A stretch of 64,000 nucleotides of DNA, from NCBI RefSeq assembly GCF_028640845.1, contig NC_080540.1, positions 157,874,438 to 157,938,437 on the forward strand, read 5' to 3'. Origin of the DNA: Ahaetulla prasina (Eukaryota; Chordata; Lepidosauria; Squamata; Colubridae). The translations under genes were made by a program, and so were the position numbers. Under the pieces are notes generated by a model, which did no database searches, was not told the origin of the DNA, and was given only the letters and a program-made list of their open reading frames with translations. Below, piece after piece: positions 57,504 to 64,000 of the stretch (position 1 is its first letter; every line of letters begins with the position of its first letter).

Positions 57504-59214
57504 CTGTGGAGGGGATTCAGGAGGCTCTTCATAATTCTGTCTCAGAATCAAGGGTGAAATGCTCCCGGTTTGGACCGGATCTCTTGATCTGGTAATGATG
57601 TTGGCTGTTGGTTCAGAGAACCAGTAGCAATCATGGTGCAAGGCTCTGCCCACCTGCCTCGCTGTTGTTTTCATGAACTTGAGCTGAGCAGATCTGTGGT
57701 GCCTGGCAGGGCAAAAGTGGCGGCTCCTGGTTTTCCCAGCTGCTGAGTACTCACTTAAAGAAGAGCAGCTGGGGAAGCAGGCAAGGCATGGTAGCGGTGG
57801 TGGCAGGCAGGTGTCGGGGAAGCGCTGAGGGCAGCACACGCATCCAGGATGTCCATCTTTGGGCTTTCCGCTTGGGCAGCGGCGGGCACAGCCAGTCCCC
57901 ATCCCCACCTGCTCGGCCTGCAGGTCCTTGTGGGAAAGAGCCCAGGCAAGTTGCATGTTCAGAGCTTCCCTGGCGGTGCCGAGAGCGTGGCCATCAACCA
58001 AGGAACGGCGCCTCCCAGAGGGAAGGAACCCAGGAAAGCTTCCCTGGTGGCACCAAGAGGGCTGCCACCAGCCGGGGAATGGCTGCTCCCAGCGGGGAGA
58101 AGACCAAGCAAGCCACGCATTCAGAGCTTCCCTGGCAGTGCTGAGAGCGCGGTCATCTTCTAGGGAACTCCTGACTCTTTACCTGAGAGGTTTGCAGGAG
58201 ACTCAGACAAATTAGAACTTGTCTTGCCCAACGCGACGTATTCCTCAGCACCAGACCAATGGAATTTCCAATGATCAGATCATGAGTGTCCTTCACTGTC
58301 AGCTTCTTCACAGCATCAGCTGCCAGATGGGTGTGCCCTATAATTTAGCACAATGACCGATCATGGATAGCATCAAAACTTTATAGCAAACTTATGGACA
58401 ACATTTTGGAAATTTCATCCAAGAAGACACTGCCACACGCACAATGCAGAAACTTCGAGAAGGCAACGGGAGAGTAAGACGCTAACTGAAGAATTCAAAT
58501 TAGTTGTAGCAGATTTGAACTGGAATGAGCCTTTCCTGATAGCACAATTTAGATGTGGCTTGAATGGTAGAATTGTGAAATGAATTCATCAGGCAGGGAG
58601 TTCAAATCAAATCTGCAGAATCTGCATTATAATTGACTCATGTTTAGAAGAGATCTGGGATGGTTCCAACTAACACAAGCTACCACCTCCTCATCTCCCA
58701 TATCCACCTCCCTTACAGATTCTAGGCTATGAGTAGGCTGAGCCTGAGGAAGGTGGGGTTAAATGAATTATCAATTTGGAATTGCTGCGCAGCCACAAAA
58801 AACTCATGTACAGTCCCTTGCAAATCCCATTGATCCTTATCTAGCACCAATTTGGCTTGTTAATAGATAGGATTGAAAAGAACATTGTATTCTGAATAAA
58901 AAACAAACAAACCTTTGCAAGAGAGAAAAATGTAAAAATGTAAGATACATTCTTAGCAATTTCCGGATTTGGGCTTGAATATTTGTTCATGGAGGCTTGA
59001 AAATAGATGAAAAGGAAACCTTCATCTACAATGTATGGAATGCTTACCTGCCAGTTATGGTTTTTAACCTTTTCTTGAAGGTTAAGGTTTATGGCTAATT
59101 ATTGGCAATACATTTGAAAAAGGAAATTTAAAAATACAAGAAAACCATGTTAGTTAGCCAATGCAACAATATACTACAAAAATCATATTTCAAAGATTAC
59201 AAGTCAATACGGTG
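57504..59214. other. Flank of gene C, GC-rich repeats, otherwise unassigned
   Basis: 57504-57545 still matches the gene D upstream flank. A degraded hAT-like piece (GGGTGAAATGCTCCCGG) follows. 57950-58165 holds three roughly 85-bp direct repeats beginning AGCTTCCCTGGCGGTGCCGA or similar. 58200-59214 shows no recognised feature. Confidence 0.5.
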
Positions 59215-59505
59215 TGGCCCTCAAGGGAAAGAAAAGTTTGCCATGGTCTTTCAGAGCTGTAAAATTGACCGCAGCCCAAATGCTTTGACAGATTAATTTA
59301 GCCATTGAAATGCTGTCATGCATCCATTGCCTGGCCCATACTTTTTTGCTTGCTAAATTCAAAGACTATGTCGCTACACATCACTTGGCTTCTGTACAAA
59401 TGGACTTGATTTTTCAGGTGTTTCTTGGCCTTATTGATGATGGAGACACTCTGGAATATTATCGGAAAGATACCTCCCTTCCTAGAATCACATGGGCCAT
59501 TTAGG
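59215..59505 (+). other. Unidentified segment, paralogue of 48343-48660
   Basis: Plus frame FLLAKFKDYVATHHLASVQM continues to GDTLEYYRKD. Uninterrupted here, so it shows the state before the L2 insertion in the other arm. Confidence 0.5.
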
Positions 59506-59795
59506 GCAGGCCATCTATTCCAATACCCACTCCATCCAGAAATCCAAATAAAAGCATACTAGATACAGTGGATGACTTCCCATCTTGTTTTAAGAGCAAT
59601 AAATAAACAAACAACTTTTTGCAAATCTTCCTGTTCTTTTACTTCAAAGATTGAAGACTTTTTAGTTCTTAAACAATGGGGCTGAAAATATGCATTATTC
59701 TTGGATCGGTGAAATTGTCTTACCCATTTTCACTAAAACTGAAATTAATTTGTTTGCTCATTTGGACAACTGTAATATATTTTCTGCAATGGAAT

Positions 59796-61889
<2,094 letters not shown>

Positions 61890-62129
61890 TCAGGAGGATC
61901 TTCATGATTCTGTCTTGGAATAATCTTAGCTGGAACCCCAATTCCTTCAGTTCTGCTTTTTATGCCACGTATAACTCCCAAAGATAAAATTTGTTAATAC
62001 CCCCAAAATATGAAAGTCAGCGAGAGGGAGGTTTGTTCCACACCTTTTTATTCAGATATTTGTCATTCTTCTCTGAAAAGGCCTGCCTTTAGACCTTTAG
62101 AAGGTGTGCATTCCATAAGGATGGCGAAT

Positions 62130-62440
62130 CAGGTATGGTGTAGTGTTGATAGAGCTGGTATAGAAACCAGGACATTGAGTTCTAGTCCTGCCTTAGGCCC
62201 ACAAGTTGTATGGGTGACCTTGGGCCAGTACTTTGTCTTAGCTCAACCAACTCACAGGGTTGTTATTAAGGCAAAAATAGGAGGAGGAAGAAGTACAGGT
62301 AGTCCTTGACTTATGATGACAATTGAGCCAAAAATCTCCGCTGCTACATGAGACATTTATTAAGTGAGTTTTGCCCCATTTTACCACCTTTCTTGCCACA
62401 GTTGTTAAGTGAATCACTGCACTTGTTAAATTAGTAACAT
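62130..62440. mobile_element. MIR-like and DNA repeat fragments upstream of gene D exon 2
   Basis: 'gtgaccttgggccagtactttgtc' is MIR-like. CAGGTAGTCCTTGACTTATG starts the DNA repeat. Both are also present, inverted, at 30640-31115. Confidence 0.6.
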
Positions 62441-62564
62441 GTGAATAAGATAGAATAAAATAAGATAACCTTTATTGTCACTTTTTCCGTGTATATACTG
62501 GCATATATTAAAATGAAATTCTGATGCCCCCAAAAATATGTATGTTATGTATGCGTGTATGTAT

Positions 62565-62645
62565 ATAGAATAGAATAGAATAGAATTTTATTGGCCAAGT
62601 GTGATTGGACACACAAGGCATTTGTCTTGGTGCATATGCTCTCAG
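62565..62645 (-). mobile_element. CR1/L3-type fragment with AATAG units
   Basis: ATAGAATAGAATAGAATAG, then 'aattttattggccaagtgtgattggacacacaaggc'. Confidence 0.85.
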
Positions 62646-62726
62646 TGTATATGTATGTGTATATGTATATGTGTATATGTGTATATGTATGTATATGTAT
62701 GTATATGTATGTATATGTATGTATAC
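62646..62726. repeat. (TATGTA)n microsatellite
   Basis: Alternating TGTATA/TATGTA units; resumes for 30 bp after the MITE at 63084. Confidence 0.9.
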
Positions 62727-63075
62727 CAGAGGTGGGTTTCAGCAGGTTCTGACCTGTTCTGGAGAACCGGTAGCAGAAATTTTGAGTAGTTCGAAGAACC
62801 GGTAGTAAAAATTCTGACTGGCCCTGCCCCCATCTATTCTCTGCCTCCCAAGTCCCAGCTGATCAGGAGGAAATAGGGATTTTGCAGTATTCTTCCCCTG
62901 GAGTGGGGAGGGAATGGAGATTTTACAGTATCCTTCCCCTGGACTGGGGTGGGAATGGAGATTTTACAGTATCTTTCCCCTGCCATGCCCCCCAAGCCAC
63001 GCACCCCAAGCAATGCCATGCTCACCAAGCCACACCCACAGAACCGGTAATAAAAAAATTTGAACCCCATCACTG
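62727..63075. mobile_element. hAT MITE with TSD ATGTATAC
   Basis: CAGAGGTGGGTTTCAGCAGG to 'tttgaaccccatcactg'. The duplication lies at 62719-62726 and 63076-63083. Almost the same as 15699-16043, with three internal units. Confidence 0.92.
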
Positions 63076-63610
63076 ATGTATACGTATGTATGTACATACA
63101 TACATAGAAGAAAGTGAACTTCCAATAATCTTTTCTGCCATTCTCACCACTTTCTGCACAGCCCTCCTGTCCAAATAAAACAGTAATACAATATGATGTA
63201 ATGCTTTCAATCTTTTGTTTATCAAAAGTGGTAAGGACAGGGGAAGGAAGCTGTGCTCATATGATGCAGAAAACAACCAAGCTATCCTACTTGTTATTTG
63301 CACACCCAGAAACTTAATACTAGTAACCACCCCCACAGATGAATTCTTAATACATAGAGGTGTATGGATGTGCCTGCCTTTTCTAAAACCAACAATGATC
63401 TCTTTGTTTTTCCTACATTTAGAACAGGCCACACCCACCCCAGCTCCGCAAATGGAAAAAACATTGAGAAATGTCATGTGACGGCAACGTAACGTGGCGA
63501 GTTTGACACATGTGGTTTAGAACCAAGCTGTTCATATTACACCTGTCCACCAAACCCTCTACTTCCTCCCTGTAAGCACCTTCATTGTCATCCTGAATAA
63601 GGCCCATCAC

Positions 63611-64000
63611 TATTCAGAATGGGACAATTAAACACAGCTGTCTGGTCATGCCCGTTCCACTGTGGGCTCCCCATCACACTGTCCCATTTATTTACACTTC
63701 CCTTTAACTACCTGCCCAGGCAAGGACCAGAGTCAAACTTCTGGGGTGTCTTCTCTCATGAGCAAGGAATGGTGCAGCAGAGAGAGAAAACATTCCCCAA
63801 CCAGCAGCAATATCCTGTATTGGCCAGTGAGCGCCTGTGCAGCCACATTCTGCATGGGTGCTTGCTGGCAGGAGGGAAATTCATCAGGCAAGCCATGGTC
63901 TTATGCACTTTCAGTTTCTCTTTTAATATGTGCTGATTGGATGATCGGATGGGTGGCTATTTGCCCTGCACAGCCAATTGGCTTGGGAGAAATCGTCCTA
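63611..64000. other. Right end, nothing recognised
   Basis: No gene D exon 1 and no clear repeat. Confidence 0.4.

Larger units (their letters stand above)
62441..63610 (-). mobile_element. L2-type LINE remnant split by later insertions
   Basis: The 3' end 'aataagataacctttattgtcac' lies at 62455-62485. ORF2 pieces at 63080-63610 (minus) read LMGLIQDDNEGAYREEVEGL, KEIIVGFRKG and VTSIKFLGVQITS. A CR1/L3 piece, a microsatellite and a hAT MITE sit between. Confidence 0.7.

Noticed and set aside
58172..58322. Possible exon on minus (AVKKLTVKDTHDLIIGNSIG) between AG and GT
   Set aside because: The frame is open for about 49 codons, but I recognise no family, the acceptor has no good pyrimidine tract, and neither arm of the duplication repeats it. 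A protein search would decide.
62000..64000. Search for gene D exon 1 (anchor plus TGCDSGFG)
   Set aside because: No matching frame on the minus strand. The stretch is filled by L2, MITE and microsatellite sequence.

Overview
This is nuclear genomic DNA from a squamate reptile, most likely a snake. Coding exons with GT/AG introns are sparse. The rest is dense transposon sequence of squamate type: Sauria SINEs, CR1 and L2 LINEs, a non-mammalian L1, hAT MITEs, and CR1-type tails ending in AATAG/ATTCT microsatellites, a known snake-genome signature. No prokaryotic features were seen.

Left part (1-14.6 kb): the 5' half of PRIM1 (DNA primase catalytic subunit) lies on the minus strand, with exon 1 at 14345-14447, exon 2 at 12059-12216, exon 3 at 1190-1296 and the start of exon 4 at 1-71. 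Its intron 2 holds a hAT element of about 7.2 kb with its 8-bp target duplication. Inside the hAT is an L1 derivative that has ORF1 but no ORF2 and is flanked by a 17-bp target duplication. Part of that nest was then tandemly duplicated (about 2.9 kb period).

Middle and right (20-62 kb): a cluster of short-chain dehydrogenases of the SDR9C group (HSD17B6/RDH16/RDH5 type). Gene A (20031-24545, +) is complete, with four exons and 318 codons, and sits head-to-head with PRIM1 as HSD17B6 does in human 12q13. Gene B (31353-40508, +) is broken: a CR1-type insertion lies at its exon 2 donor and an L1 at its exon 3 donor. Gene C (57269-57503, -) is a single decayed exon 2. Gene D (59796-61864, -) has intact exons 2-4; its exon 1 is not visible here. 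B and D are arms of an inverted segmental duplication that share introns, fossil L1 and MIR-like insertions and downstream sequence. The B arm was later expanded by L1, L2 and CR1 insertions.

At 50707-55106 lies a near-complete Ty3/gypsy LTR retrotransposon (minus strand). It has 188-bp LTRs, a 5-bp target duplication, PBS and PPT, but carries a frameshift, an Asp-to-Asn change in the RT active site and a lost gag start.

Functionally, PRIM1 serves DNA replication and the SDR9C enzymes serve NAD(H)-dependent retinoid or steroid oxidation at the ER. They are neighbours by conserved synteny, not by shared pathway. Repeat boundaries without a stated target duplication are approximate.
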